DNA of 40,345 nucleotides from DAHUYF01 sp035553515 (GCA_035553515.1 DATNDG010000127.1:1-40345), one strand, 5' to 3'; positions 9,587 to 17,792 are shown, counted from the stretch's first letter. Numbers and translations are program-made. The notes: generated by a model from the letters alone, not told the origin.

Positions 9587-10147
9587 ATGCTGACATCCAC
9601 TTCCATGCAAAGAAGCGAAGACTACGGCGCCATCGCCAAGCTCTTCCACTGGACGATTCTGGCGTTGATCGCCCTGCAGTTCACCATCGGGTGGCTGATG
9701 CCCGACATCCGGCGCGGCATGCAGCCGGAAACCTGGATGAACCTGCACCTCTCGATCGGGCTCCTCATCCTCACGCTGATGAGCCTGCGCGCGCTCTGGC
9801 GGCTCGTCCATGGTGCGCCGCCACCCGAGGCGACCCTGCCGCAATGGCAGCGCTTCGCCGCCGGGCTCGTCCACCTGCTGCTTTATCTTGTCGTCTTCGC
9901 GCTGACGATGACCGGCTGGTTCTTCGCCTCGATGCGCGGCTGGACGATCACGGTCTTCGGCATGGTGCCGGTGCCGCGCCTTGTCGCGGAAGGCTCGCAG
10001 ATCGGCAGCGCGCTGGGTCGCTGGCACGGCACGCTGACCTGGGTGCTGCTCGCCATCATCGGCGCCCATGTCGCGGCGGCACTCGCCCATGCCTTCGTCT
10101 TCCGCGACGGCGTCATGCGGCGGATGCTGCCGCGCGTCGGCGGCTGA
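9587..10147 (+). CDS. Cytochrome b561 family protein
   Basis: Inner-membrane di-heme b-type cytochrome (186 aa, four helices) of the bacterial CybB type, which passes electrons from quinol, in some members to superoxide. Seen: AKLFHW with His21, NLHLSIG with His54, RWHGTLTW with His147, and AHVAAALAHAF with His161, the expected four heme ligands. Four strongly hydrophobic helices are visible. ATG 9587 is chosen; ATG 9605 (MQRSEDYGAIAK) is equally possible because neither has a good ribosome site. The open frame upstream of 9587 is not conserved-looking. It is divergent from the oxygenase-like gene and precedes thioredoxin 2, so a redox role is plausible, but no operon is proven. Confidence 0.9.
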   Translation: MLTSTSMQRSEDYGAIAKLFHWTILALIALQFTIGWLMPDIRRGMQPETWMNLHLSIGLLILTLMSLRALWRLVHGAPPPEATLPQWQRFAAGLVHLLLYLVVFALTMTGWFFASMRGWTITVFGMVPVPRLVAEGSQIGSALGRWHGTLTWVLLAIIGAHVAAALAHAFVFRDGVMRRMLPRVGG

Positions 10148-10176
10148 GCAAACGGGTCTGCGGCGGGTCGCGCTGG

Positions 10177-10206
10177 TTGACAAATGCCAGCACGACCCCA
10201 CCTACA
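10177..10206 (+). promoter_or_regulatory. Candidate trxC promoter
   Basis: A consensus TTGACA -35 (10177-10182) is followed after 18 nt by CCTACA (10201-10206), a weak -10. It lies in the 149-base gap between cytochrome b561 and trxC, about 90 nt before the trxC start. The -10 is poor, so confidence is limited. Confidence 0.35.
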
Positions 10207-10296
10207 GCAGCGCGTTCGCGATCGGCGGTCTCCGCCATGCCGCCCATTGCGCCGCCGCCGTCAGCGGCCGAGTGACGCTCCGCGAGGTGACCGCCC

Positions 10297-10752
10297 ATGA
10301 CCGAGCTCCTGCACCTGCCCTGCCCGCATTGCGACACGCTCAATCGTTTGCCGCGGGCGAAGCTGTCGGCCGGCGCCAAATGCGGCGCCTGTCATCGGCC
10401 ACTCTTCGAAGCGCATCCTCTGGCACTCGACACGCCACACTTCCTGCGTCAGCTCGAGAAGAGCGACGTGCCGTTGCTCGTCGATTTCTGGGCGCCATGG
10501 TGCGGCCCCTGCCGGGCGATGGCGCCCGAATTCGAGCGCGCCGCCGCGCGGCTCGAGCCGGAGTTGCGGCTGGTCAAAGTGAATGTCGACGAAGAGCCGG
10601 AGCTGGCGCAGCGCTTCGGCGTCAGCAGCATCCCGACGCTTGCGCTCGCGCTGCACGGGCAGGAGCTGGCGCGCCGGGCCGGCGCGGTCTCCGCCGCGCA
10701 GATCGAGCAGTGGGTGCGTGCGGAATTAACGCAGCAGCCCTCGCCGGACTGA
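10297..10752 (+). CDS. trxC: Thioredoxin 2 (zinc-containing thioredoxin TrxC)
   Basis: Cytoplasmic disulfide reductase (151 aa). Seen: an N-terminal zinc ribbon with Cys9-Cys12 (CPHC) and Cys29-Cys32 (CGAC), then a thioredoxin fold with LLVDFWAPWCGPC. The active-site cysteines are 69 and 72, and the cis-proline loop is SSIPTL. The zinc ribbon separates TrxC from TrxA. GAGGTG at 10284-10289 is 7 nt before ATG 10297, supporting the start. In other proteobacteria trxC answers to oxidative stress; no OxyR site was recognised here. It is convergent with the aminopeptidase P gene, with a 66-nt gap. Confidence 0.95.
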   Translation: MTELLHLPCPHCDTLNRLPRAKLSAGAKCGACHRPLFEAHPLALDTPHFLRQLEKSDVPLLVDFWAPWCGPCRAMAPEFERAAARLEPELRLVKVNVDEEPELAQRFGVSSIPTLALALHGQELARRAGAVSAAQIEQWVRAELTQQPSPD

Positions 10753-10818
10753 GGGCAGCGCTCGGCTCAGTGGTGTCCGAGATGGATCGCGCGTGAAAGC
10801 GAGCGCTCGTATTCCGTC

Positions 10819-12822
10819 CTAGGCGCCGAGCGGCTGGGTTGCCGCTTCGAGCCAGCGGCGTGTCGCCGTATCGACCAGCGGCGCGATCTCCGCGAAGACC
10901 CGCGCGTGATAGGCGTCGAGCCAGGCGATCTCGGCGTCGTCGAGCAGCGCGGGTTCAACCAGCGTGCGATCGATCGGCGCCAGCGTCAGCACCTCGAATT
11001 CCAGGAGCTCGCGCTCCCTTCCCTCGCCCGCCCCGAGCGGCGTCACCGCCACCAGGTTCTCGATGCGGATGCCGTAGGCGCCGGTCTTGTAGTAGCCGGG
11101 CTCGTCCGAGACGATCATGCCCGGCAGCAGCGGCTGCGTGTTCGGCAGCTTCGAGATCCGCTGCGGCCCTTCGTGGACGGCAAGATAGCTGCCGACCCCA
11201 TGTCCGGTTCCGTGATCGTAGTCGAGCCCCACGTCCCAGAGCGCGCGGCGCGCCAGCGCGTCGAGCTGCGAGCCGGTGGTGCCGAGGGGAAAGCGGCAGG
11301 CGGCGAGCGCGATGTGGCCCTTGAGCACGCGGGTGAAGCGGTCGCGCATCTCCGCCGAAGGCGTGCCGATCGCGACGGTGCGGGTGACGTCGGTGGTGCC
11401 GTCGAGATATTGCGCACCGGAATCGACGAGGTAGAGCGTTCCGGGTGCGAGCTGACGCTCGGTCTGCGGCGAGGCGCGGTAATGCACGATGGCGCCATTG
11501 GCGCCGGCGCCGGAGATGGTGGGAAAGCTCAGGTCGCGGAAGTGCTCGCCCTCGCGCCGGAACTGCTCGAGCCGGTCGGAAGCGGCGATCTCACCGAGAT
11601 CGCCCGCCGCCGCCTCGTCGAGCCAGGCGAGAAAACGCGTCAGCGCCGCGCCATCCCGACGGTGGGCGCGGCGTGTGCCATCCAGTTCGGTAATGTTCTT
11701 GCAGGCCTTGGGCAGCTGGCAGGGATCGCCCGCGCGCCGCAGCTCGGCGCCGACAAGCTGGTCGAAGACCCAGGCGGGGGCGCTCACCGGGTCGAGCTGC
11801 ACGCGCCGATGGGCGCCGGCGAGGCGCTGCAGCGCCGCGCCGAAGCTCGCCGGCGGCACCACGCGCACGCGGTTGCCGAGATGCTCGGCTAGTCCGGGCA
11901 GCAGCTTTCTCCGGTCGATGAAGAGTTCGACCCCGCCGTCGCGATCGAGGATGGCGAATGCCAGCGCGAGCGGCGTGTGCGGCACGTCGGTGCCGCGGAT
12001 ATTGAGCAGCCAGGCGATTGAATCCGGTGCGGTCAGCACCGTGGCGTCCACGCCCTCCGCGGCGAGGCGCTCGGCGATCATCTGTCGCTTCTCTTCGGCG
12101 CCGAGGCCGGCAAAGCGCCGCTCATGCGGCGCTACCGGGCCGAGCGGCAGCGGGGGCCGGCCAACCCAGACAGCGTCGAGCGGATTGTCGGGGAGAGGCG
12201 CCAGGCTGCCGCCGGCGGTCTCGGCCGCGGCGCGGTAGCGCTCCACCTCGCCGATGGTGTGCAGCCGCGGGTCATAGGCCAGAACTTCGCCGGGCCGCAG
12301 CGTCCGCGCGATCCATTCGCTCGCCGGCTGCTCGGTCAGATGGCACCGCACATAGAGATCGGCATCGACCTCGGCCTGAGCCTGGAGCGTGTAGCGGCCA
12401 TCGACGAAGACCGCCGCCGCCTCCGGCAGCACCACGGCAAGTCCGGCCGACCCGGTAAAGCCGGTGAGCCAGGCGAGGCGCTGCGCGCAGAGCGGTACGT
12501 ACTCGCCCTGATGCTCGTCGGCGCGCGGCACCAGAAAGCCGTGCATGCCGCGCCGCGCGAGCTCGGCGCGCAGCAGCGCAAGCCGCTCACCGGGCCCCGG
12601 TGACGCTGGCATCGGCGCGGCGGCGAGCTCGGCAGCCAGCTGCTGCAGGGCCAGCCGAAGCTCGGGCGAGGGCGTCGGGGCAAAGAGCGCCATCCAGTCG
12701 CCTTCGAGCGCCGCCGGGGCCGCCGCCACCACCCCGGCCACCAGGACCTTCGCGGCCGCAACGTCGTAAGGCGAACCGTCCCGCGCCAGCAGTCCCGCCA
12801 AGGTTGCATTGCCGCTATGCAT
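10819..12822 (-). CDS. Xaa-Pro aminopeptidase (M24B) with N-terminal extension
   Basis: Cytoplasmic metallopeptidase that removes N-terminal residues before proline. Residues about 79-667 are the three-domain aminopeptidase P of the long (XPNPEP1-like) type. Seen: LVPRADEHQGEYVP near residue 98, and metal ligands Asp467 (LVDSGA) and Asp478 (GTTDVT). His541 (HGTGHGVG), Glu574 (SDEPGYY) and Glu588 (RIENLV) complete the site. Residues 1-78 precede the usual family start and have no recognised domain. ATG 12822 is firmly set by AGGAGG 8 nt upstream, so the extension is translated. The frame continues upstream to 13023 but lacks support. It is divergent from the DUF1127 gene with about 230 bases between, which hold the DUF1127 promoter. 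Confidence 0.93.
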   Translation of the reverse strand: MHSGNATLAGLLARDGSPYDVAAAKVLVAGVVAAAPAALEGDWMALFAPTPSPELRLALQQLAAELAAAPMPASPGPGERLALLRAELARRGMHGFLVPRADEHQGEYVPLCAQRLAWLTGFTGSAGLAVVLPEAAAVFVDGRYTLQAQAEVDADLYVRCHLTEQPASEWIARTLRPGEVLAYDPRLHTIGEVERYRAAAETAGGSLAPLPDNPLDAVWVGRPPLPLGPVAPHERRFAGLGAEEKRQMIAERLAAEGVDATVLTAPDSIAWLLNIRGTDVPHTPLALAFAILDRDGGVELFIDRRKLLPGLAEHLGNRVRVVPPASFGAALQRLAGAHRRVQLDPVSAPAWVFDQLVGAELRRAGDPCQLPKACKNITELDGTRRAHRRDGAALTRFLAWLDEAAAGDLGEIAASDRLEQFRREGEHFRDLSFPTISGAGANGAIVHYRASPQTERQLAPGTLYLVDSGAQYLDGTTDVTRTVAIGTPSAEMRDRFTRVLKGHIALAACRFPLGTTGSQLDALARRALWDVGLDYDHGTGHGVGSYLAVHEGPQRISKLPNTQPLLPGMIVSDEPGYYKTGAYGIRIENLVAVTPLGAGEGRERELLEFEVLTLAPIDRTLVEPALLDDAEIAWLDAYHARVFAEIAPLVDTATRRWLEAATQPLGA

Positions 12823-12976
12823 TACGCGGGCCTCCTGGTTAACCGCTTGTCCATCGCTCGGCTCCCAGCATGAGGCTAGGACGCGTTCTGCCGCTCCACA
12901 AGGGCGGCCCGGGGCGCCGTCTTGGTTGTCCCGCCATGCAGGTCCGGTAGAGCTGGGTTGCAGAGTTCCCGCTCCC

Positions 12977-13005
12977 TTGTCGGGGCAAGACTGCTTACCT
13001 ATTGT
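12977..13005 (+). promoter_or_regulatory. Candidate promoter of the DUF1127 gene
   Basis: TTGTCG (12977-12982) and TATTGT (13000-13005) are separated by exactly 17 nt. Both resemble alphaproteobacterial housekeeping elements. Transcription would begin near 13012, giving a leader of about 40 nt that contains the hairpin at 13020-13035. Confidence 0.5.
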
Positions 13006-13019
13006 GCAGTTGCGAAAGG

Positions 13020-13035
13020 GCACCTTCGCAGGTGC
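13020..13035 (+). promoter_or_regulatory. Hairpin in the DUF1127 leader
   Basis: GCACCT and AGGTGC pair perfectly around a TCGC tetraloop. The hairpin ends 5 nt before the GGAG ribosome site at 13041-13044, so it could influence ribosome access or mRNA stability. Confidence 0.45.
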
Positions 13036-13052
13036 GTAACGGAGTTACTAAG

Positions 13053-13274
13053 ATGTTGAACATTTTCGGTAATATGCTCCACGGCTTGTCCGTTTCGCTG
13101 GCCGGTTGGCGGCAGCGGCAGCGCGCCTTTGCAGAGCTTGCCTCGCTCGACGATCGCGCCCTGGCCGATATCGGCATCACCCGCTCCGAGATCCCCTACG
13201 TGCTGTCGAGCGCGACGGGGCAGGACGCGAAGACGGGCGCCCCGGCGAACAGCAACTTCCAGCACGCCGCCTGA
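13053..13274 (+). CDS. DUF1127 (YjiS-like) small protein
   Basis: A 73-residue basic protein. The centre, QRQRAFAELASLDDRALADIGI followed by TRSEIP, is the DUF1127 signature: arginine-rich helix, then L..L.DR.L.DIG..R. In Rhodobacter sphaeroides a DUF1127 protein (CcaF1) binds RNA and affects RNA turnover, and relatives in Agrobacterium affect metabolism; a similar role here is inference. ATG 13053 has GGAG 8 nt upstream. It is monocistronic: its own promoter lies upstream and a strong terminator follows. The frame is open upstream to 13002, but that part overlaps the promoter and leader. Confidence 0.88.
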   Translation: MLNIFGNMLHGLSVSLAGWRQRQRAFAELASLDDRALADIGITRSEIPYVLSSATGQDAKTGAPANSNFQHAA

Positions 13275-13276
13275 TT

Positions 13277-13300
13277 GCGCGCCGGCTCGGCCGGACGCGC
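13277..13300 (+). other. 3'-UTR hairpin after the DUF1127 gene
   Basis: GCGCG-CCGG pairs with CCGG-A-CGCGC (one bulged base) around a CTCGG loop, starting 2 nt after the stop. Together with the terminator at 13311-13352 it makes a compact, structured 3' UTR of about 78 nt that could persist as a small RNA. Confidence 0.4.
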
Positions 13301-13310
13301 TCGCCCAAAG

Positions 13311-13352
13311 ATCCCGGCTGGCCGCCCCTGGGCGGCCGGTGCGGGATTTTTT
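13311..13352 (+). terminator. Rho-independent terminator of the DUF1127 gene
   Basis: An outer stem ATCCCG/CGGGAT (13311-13316, 13342-13347) and an inner 8-bp stem GGCCGCCC/GGGCGGCC (13320-13327, 13330-13337) form one long hairpin. It runs directly into six T residues (13347-13352). This is the clearest intrinsic terminator in the window, and it separates the mini-gene from the CDF operon. Confidence 0.88.
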
Positions 13353-13413
13353 GCTGCCGCCGCGTCCTTGTCCCTTGTCGTGAGGCGGCGCGACAGCAAT
13401 TGTGGGGGCGAAC

Positions 13414-14364
13414 ATGGCGCAGACGACGGCAGGGCAGCACGATCACGCGCACGAGCGCGGGCATGAGCACGGCCTCGCTGCCGGGCAGGACGGTTTCGGC
13501 ACGGCCTTCGCGCTCGGGCTCGCCCTCAATCTGGGCTTCGTCGCCGTCGAGGCGGCCTGTGGGATCATCGGCAATTCGATGGCGCTCCTCGCCGATGCCG
13601 GCCACAATCTCGGCGACGCGCTCGGCATCGCCATCGCCTGGGGGGCGAGCATCCTCGCCCGTCGCCAGCCCTCGCATCGCTACACCTACGGGCTTCGCAG
13701 CTCTTCGATCCTGGCCGCGCTCTTCAATGCCATCGTGCTGCTGATCGCGGTCGGCGGCATTGCCGTCGAGGCGATCAATCGCCTGGCCTCGCCGGCGCCG
13801 GTGGCGAGCAGGCTGGTGATGGCGGTAGCGGCCATCGGCATCGCGGTCAACGGCGCGAGCGCTCTTCTCTTCCTGCGCGGCCAGCACGGCGACATCAACA
13901 TCCGCGCGACCTTCCAGCACCTGCTCGCCGATGCCGGCGTGTCGCTCGCTGTGGTCGCGGCGGGCGCGGCGATCCTGGTCACCGGCTGGTCGTGGCTCGA
14001 CCCTGCCATGAGCCTCGTCGTCGCCGCGGTCATCGTGCTCGGCAGCTGGCGGTTGCTGCGCGATGCCGTCAATCTGGCGCTGCACGGCGTGCCGCCCGGC
14101 ATCGATGCGGCCCAAGTGCGCCGCCATCTCGATGGAATCGCCGGTGTCGCGGCAGTGCATGATCTTCACATCTGGCCGATGAGCACGACCGAGACGGCGC
14201 TCACCTGCCATCTCGTCATGCCCGAGGGAACTCCCGGCGATGCGATGCTGGCGGCGCTTGCGCAGGAGCTGCACGAGCGCTTCGACATCGACCATGCGAC
14301 CATCCAGGTCGAGACCGGCGATCCCGATCACCCTTGCAAGCTGGTGCCGGATCACGTGGTATAA
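13414..14364 (+). CDS. CDF family zinc/cobalt efflux transporter
   Basis: Inner-membrane cation diffusion facilitator (316 aa) exporting Zn2+ or related metals by proton antiport. Seen: a His-rich N-terminus (HDHAHERGHEHG), six helices, and HxxxD metal sites in helix 2 (His64, Asp68 in LADAGHNLGD) and helix 5 (His169, Asp173 in FQHLLADAG). This HD-HD arrangement is that of CzcD/ZitB-type zinc exporters. The cytoplasmic C-terminal domain (VHDLHIWPMSTTETALTCHLV) completes the family plan. ATG 13414 sits 5 nt after a G-run; GTG 13402 is the in-frame alternative. The Kef-type gene begins 38 nt downstream on the same strand. Confidence 0.94.
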   Translation: MAQTTAGQHDHAHERGHEHGLAAGQDGFGTAFALGLALNLGFVAVEAACGIIGNSMALLADAGHNLGDALGIAIAWGASILARRQPSHRYTYGLRSSSILAALFNAIVLLIAVGGIAVEAINRLASPAPVASRLVMAVAAIGIAVNGASALLFLRGQHGDINIRATFQHLLADAGVSLAVVAAGAAILVTGWSWLDPAMSLVVAAVIVLGSWRLLRDAVNLALHGVPPGIDAAQVRRHLDGIAGVAAVHDLHIWPMSTTETALTCHLVMPEGTPGDAMLAALAQELHERFDIDHATIQVETGDPDHPCKLVPDHVV

Positions 14365-14402
14365 CTGGGCCTGCCGCTAGGAGCCCAGGAGCCCCGTTCC
14401 GC

Positions 14403-16088
14403 GTGCCTTCCACCGCTTCCGCCGAGCTCCAGGCCGTCCTCATCCTGCTGCTGGCGGCGATCGTCGCCGTGCCGCTGGCGCAGCGCGTCAAGGTGAGCCC
14501 GGTGCTCGGCTATCTCGCCGCCGGCATCGTGGTCGGCCCCTTCGGCTTCGGCTTCATCCGCGACACCGGCGAGGCCGAGCGGCTTTCCGAGTTCGGCGTC
14601 GTTTTCCTGCTGTTCACCATCGGGCTCGACATGCCGCTGCAGCGCCTGCAGGCGATGTGGCGCTACATCTTCGGGCTCGGATTCGCGCAGGTGCTGGTCA
14701 CCGGTGGCGTGATCGGGCTCGGCGGGTACTGGCTTGGCCTCTCGCCGGCCGCGGCGCTGGTCGTCGGCGGCGCGCTGGCCTTCTCCTCGACCGCGGCGGT
14801 GCTGCAGCTCCTCGCCGAGCGCGGCGAGCTGACGAGCCGGATCGGCCGCGTCTCGCTCGCGGTTCTGCTGTTCCAGGATCTCTCGGTCGTGCCGCTGCTG
14901 GCGCTGCTGCCGCTGCTGGCGCCGGGCGGCGGCAGCGGCATTGCCGCCGCGCTGGGCCTGGCGCTGCTCAAGGGCGTGGCCGCCATCCTCGCCATCCTGC
15001 TGATCGGACGGCTCGTGCTGCGTCCGCTCTTCCGCTTGAGCGCGACGACGCGCATCCGCGAGACCTTCGCCGCCACCAACCTGCTGGTCGTGCTCGGCCT
15101 CGGCTGGGCGACAGCGCAGGCCGGCATGTCGATGGCGCTCGGCGCCTTCCTGGCAGGGCTGCTCCTCGCCGAGACCGAATACCGCCATCAGGTCGAGGCC
15201 GACATCCTGCCGGTGCGCGGACTTTTTCTCGGGCTCTTCTTCATCACCATCGGCATGCTGATCGACACACATTTCGTGCTGCTTCATTGGCACGTGGTGC
15301 TCGGCCTCTCGATCGTGCTCCTCGCGGGCAAGCCGGCGATCCTGTGGGCGCTCGCGCGCCTCTTCCGCCTGGGCGCGCCGCTTGCGGTCCGCGCCGGGCT
15401 GCTGCTGTCGCAATGCGGCGAGTTCGCTTTCGTCATCCTCGGCATCGCGCGCGGCCTCGGCCTGATCGACGACGATCTCGCGCATATTCTCATCGCCACC
15501 GTGGCGCTGACGCTGGCGACCACGCCGCTGATGGCGATGCTCGGGCGCCGCGCCGGCGCGGCGCTGCAATCGCATCGCGCGCCGGAGGCGGCGCTGATGG
15601 CGGAAGAGGCCGGCGATCTCACGGACCATGTGATCATCGCCGGGTTCGGCCGCATCGGCCAGATCGTCGGCCAGATGCTGGCCGGCCAGCAGCTCCCCTA
15701 TGTCGCGATCGAGCAGAGCGTGCCGCTCGTCGAGGAGAGCCGCCGCGGCGGCCGCCCGGTCTATTACGGCGATGCGAGCCGCGCCGAGCTGCTGAGCGCT
15801 GCCGGCATCGAGCGCGCACGAGCGGCGATCATTACCATCGATCAGCCGGACGCCGCCGAGCGCGTCGTCGCCGTGCTGCGCCACAGACATCCCGATCTCC
15901 ACATCATCGCCCGCAGCCGCGACGCCGCCCATGCGCGCCGCCTCGAGCAGGCGGGCGCCAATGCGGTGATCCTCGAGGCACTGGAGCCGGGCCTGCAGAT
16001 GGGCGCCGCCGCGCTCCGCCTCACCGGCACGCCGGCGGCGGCAATCGACGGCGCGCTCGACGCGCTGCGGCGGGCGGCGCCGGGATGA
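14403..16088 (+). CDS. Kef-type monovalent cation:proton antiporter (CPA2)
   Basis: Inner-membrane K+(Na+)/H+ antiporter, 561 aa. Residues about 8-395 form the twelve-helix CPA2 domain: LGYLAAGIVVGPFGFGFI, EFGVVFLLFTIGLDMPLQRL and FSSTAAVLQLL are diagnostic. Residues 408-525 are a cytoplasmic nucleotide-binding RCK/TrkA-N domain with GFGRIGQ and a strand-2 acid (VAIEQS). A short tail follows. KefB/KefC of E. coli are opened by glutathione adducts of electrophiles; YbaL and RosB are other relatives, so gating is unknown. GTG 14403 lies 11 nt after AGGAG; the open frame reaches 14334 but overlaps the CDF gene. The stop overlaps the ATG of the FAD monooxygenase (ATGA), implying coupled translation. 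Confidence 0.92.
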   Translation: MPSTASAELQAVLILLLAAIVAVPLAQRVKVSPVLGYLAAGIVVGPFGFGFIRDTGEAERLSEFGVVFLLFTIGLDMPLQRLQAMWRYIFGLGFAQVLVTGGVIGLGGYWLGLSPAAALVVGGALAFSSTAAVLQLLAERGELTSRIGRVSLAVLLFQDLSVVPLLALLPLLAPGGGSGIAAALGLALLKGVAAILAILLIGRLVLRPLFRLSATTRIRETFAATNLLVVLGLGWATAQAGMSMALGAFLAGLLLAETEYRHQVEADILPVRGLFLGLFFITIGMLIDTHFVLLHWHVVLGLSIVLLAGKPAILWALARLFRLGAPLAVRAGLLLSQCGEFAFVILGIARGLGLIDDDLAHILIATVALTLATTPLMAMLGRRAGAALQSHRAPEAALMAEEAGDLTDHVIIAGFGRIGQIVGQMLAGQQLPYVAIEQSVPLVEESRRGGRPVYYGDASRAELLSAAGIERARAAIITIDQPDAAERVVAVLRHRHPDLHIIARSRDAAHARRLEQAGANAVILEALEPGLQMGAAALRLTGTPAAAIDGALDALRRAAPG

Positions 16089-17278
16089 GCAAGCGGCCAC
16101 TCTCCATCGCCATCATCGGCGCCGGGCTCGGCGGCATGGCCGCTGCGCTGTCGCTGCGGCACGCCGGCTTCGAGGTCGAGGTTTACGAGCAGGCGGCGCG
16201 CTTCGGCGAGATCGGCGCCGGCATCCAGATCGGCCCCAACGCCTCGCAGCTGTTGCAGCGCATCGTGCCGTCCGGCCGGCTGGCACGCGACGCGGTGCGG
16301 CCGGTTGCCGTCCACCAGCGGCGCTGGGACGACGGCCGGACCTTGCAGCGCGCACCGCTCGGCGAGGAGATCGAGGCAGCCTATGGCGCGCCCTACTATC
16401 ATTTCCATCGCGCCGATCTGCTGGCAGTGCTGGCGAGCGAGTGGCCGGGCGAGCGTGTCCATTTTCGCCATCGCCTCGCCGCGCTCGACCAGGTGGAAGG
16501 ACGCGTTCGCGCGCGTTTCGAGAACGGGGCCGAGATCGAGGCCGATCTCCTGATCGGCGCCGACGGCATCCATTCCGCGGTGCGCGGCGCGCTCTTCGGC
16601 CCCGAGGCGCCGCGCTTCACCGGCTGCATCGCCTATCGCGGGCTGGTGCCGGTGGAGCGGCTGGCGCGGCTCGGCCTTGAGATCGTCTCGGCTAACTGGA
16701 TGGGACCGGGCCGGCATTTCGTCCACTACTTCGTCGCGGGCGGCCGCTTCGTCAATTTCGTCGGCGTCATCGAGCGCGACGGCTGGGCGCGGGAATCCTG
16801 GACCGATCGCGGCGAGAAGGCCGATCTGCTGCAGGCCTTTGCCGGCTGGCACGAGCAGGTACGCCATATCATCGAGGCGGTGGACGAGACCTTCATCTGG
16901 GCGCTCTTCGATCGCCTGCCGCTGCCGCGCTGGACGCAAGGCCGCGTGACGCTGCTCGGCGATGCCTGCCACGCCATGCTGCCCTTCATGGCGCAGGGCG
17001 CCGCACAGGCGATCGAGGACGGCGCCTGCCTCGCCGCCTGCCTCTCGACGCTCGGACTCGAGCGCGCCGAGGAGGCCCTGCTGCTCTACGAGAAGCTGCG
17101 CCTGCCGCGGGCAACCCGGCTGCAGGAGCTGTCGCGCCTCAACAAGACGCGCTTCCACTTGCCCGACGGGGCCGAGCAGCAGGCGCGCGACGCCGAGATG
17201 GCGCTCCGCGGCGACCGCTCGATCGCCGCCACGGCCTGGCTCTATGCGCATGATGCGGGTGTGGTCGAAGCGCCCTGA
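16085..17278 (+). CDS. FAD-dependent monooxygenase (salicylate hydroxylase-like)
   Basis: Flavoprotein of the single-component aromatic hydroxylase family (397 aa), which uses NAD(P)H and O2 to hydroxylate an aromatic acid or similar substrate. Seen: the FAD dinucleotide motif IIGAGLGGMAAAL at residues 9-21, the FGEIGAGIQIGPNA stretch typical of salicylate and 3-hydroxybenzoate hydroxylases, ADGIHSAVR, and the ribityl-binding LLGDACHAMLPFMAQGAAQAIEDG region. The substrate cannot be read from sequence. Its ATG overlaps the stop of the Kef-type antiporter, an unusual pairing. It ends 11 nt from a convergent VOC gene. No aromatic-degradation genes lie nearby. Confidence 0.9.
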   Translation: MSKRPLSIAIIGAGLGGMAAALSLRHAGFEVEVYEQAARFGEIGAGIQIGPNASQLLQRIVPSGRLARDAVRPVAVHQRRWDDGRTLQRAPLGEEIEAAYGAPYYHFHRADLLAVLASEWPGERVHFRHRLAALDQVEGRVRARFENGAEIEADLLIGADGIHSAVRGALFGPEAPRFTGCIAYRGLVPVERLARLGLEIVSANWMGPGRHFVHYFVAGGRFVNFVGVIERDGWARESWTDRGEKADLLQAFAGWHEQVRHIIEAVDETFIWALFDRLPLPRWTQGRVTLLGDACHAMLPFMAQGAAQAIEDGACLAACLSTLGLERAEEALLLYEKLRLPRATRLQELSRLNKTRFHLPDGAEQQARDAEMALRGDRSIAATAWLYAHDAGVVEAP

Positions 17279-17289
17279 GCCTCGGCTGC

Positions 17290-17745
17290 TTACTCCGCCG
17301 GCTCGGTCTCCTTGACCTCGATCTCGGCGACATCGGCCGGCGCCGCGCCGACCCAGGGATGTTCGGAGACGTCGAAGACGACACCATCGGGACCGCGGAA
17401 CTTGGTCTCGTAAAAGGAATTAGCGGTGTGCGCGTCCTGCTTCATGATGCAGGGTGCGCCCAGCGCCTCGAGCTTTTCGGCGTAAGCGGGGAGATCATCG
17501 ACCAGCACGCCGAAATGATGGATGCCGACATAGTCGAGGCCGCGGCCGAGCTGGTCGATGTTCTGGAACTTGAGCACGGCGAGGTTGAGCGTGCCGTCGC
17601 TCAGATAGAAACCCCAGGCGATCGCCTTGGGATTGTCCGGGTTGCCGACGCGGCCGACCTCCTTGAAGCCGAAGGCCTGCTTGTAGAACTCGGCCGTCTT
17701 GACCGGGTCGTTGGTGGCGAGCGCGATATGGCGCAGCTTCGGCAT
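17290..17745 (-). CDS. VOC (glyoxalase/bleomycin resistance) family protein
   Basis: A 151-residue vicinal-oxygen-chelate protein with two beta-alpha-beta-beta-beta modules. Seen: MPKLRHIALATNDPVKTAEFYKQAFGF at the N-terminus, then GIHHFGVLVDDLPAYAEKLEALG, and GPDGVVFDVSEHPW near the end, carrying candidate metal ligands (His and Glu). Relatives include glyoxalase I, methylmalonyl-CoA epimerase and dioxygenases; the reaction cannot be chosen. ATG 17745 is preferred to the ATG 6 nt upstream because GGAGG lies 8 nt before it. It is the last gene of the minus-strand run behind uppP, with a 47-nt gap. Confidence 0.88.
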   Translation of the reverse strand: MPKLRHIALATNDPVKTAEFYKQAFGFKEVGRVGNPDNPKAIAWGFYLSDGTLNLAVLKFQNIDQLGRGLDYVGIHHFGVLVDDLPAYAEKLEALGAPCIMKQDAHTANSFYETKFRGPDGVVFDVSEHPWVGAAPADVAEIEVKETEPAE

Positions 17746-17792
17746 GGGCATCTCCTCCGCTTGCGAGGCTTGCCGCCCCGCTCTTGCGCCGA

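Noticed and set aside
14352..16100. Long minus-strand open frame across the Kef-type antiporter gene, and another in the third plus frame from 14657
   Set aside because: Arg/Ala/Gln-rich low-complexity products with no motifs; both are shadows of the antiporter gene.
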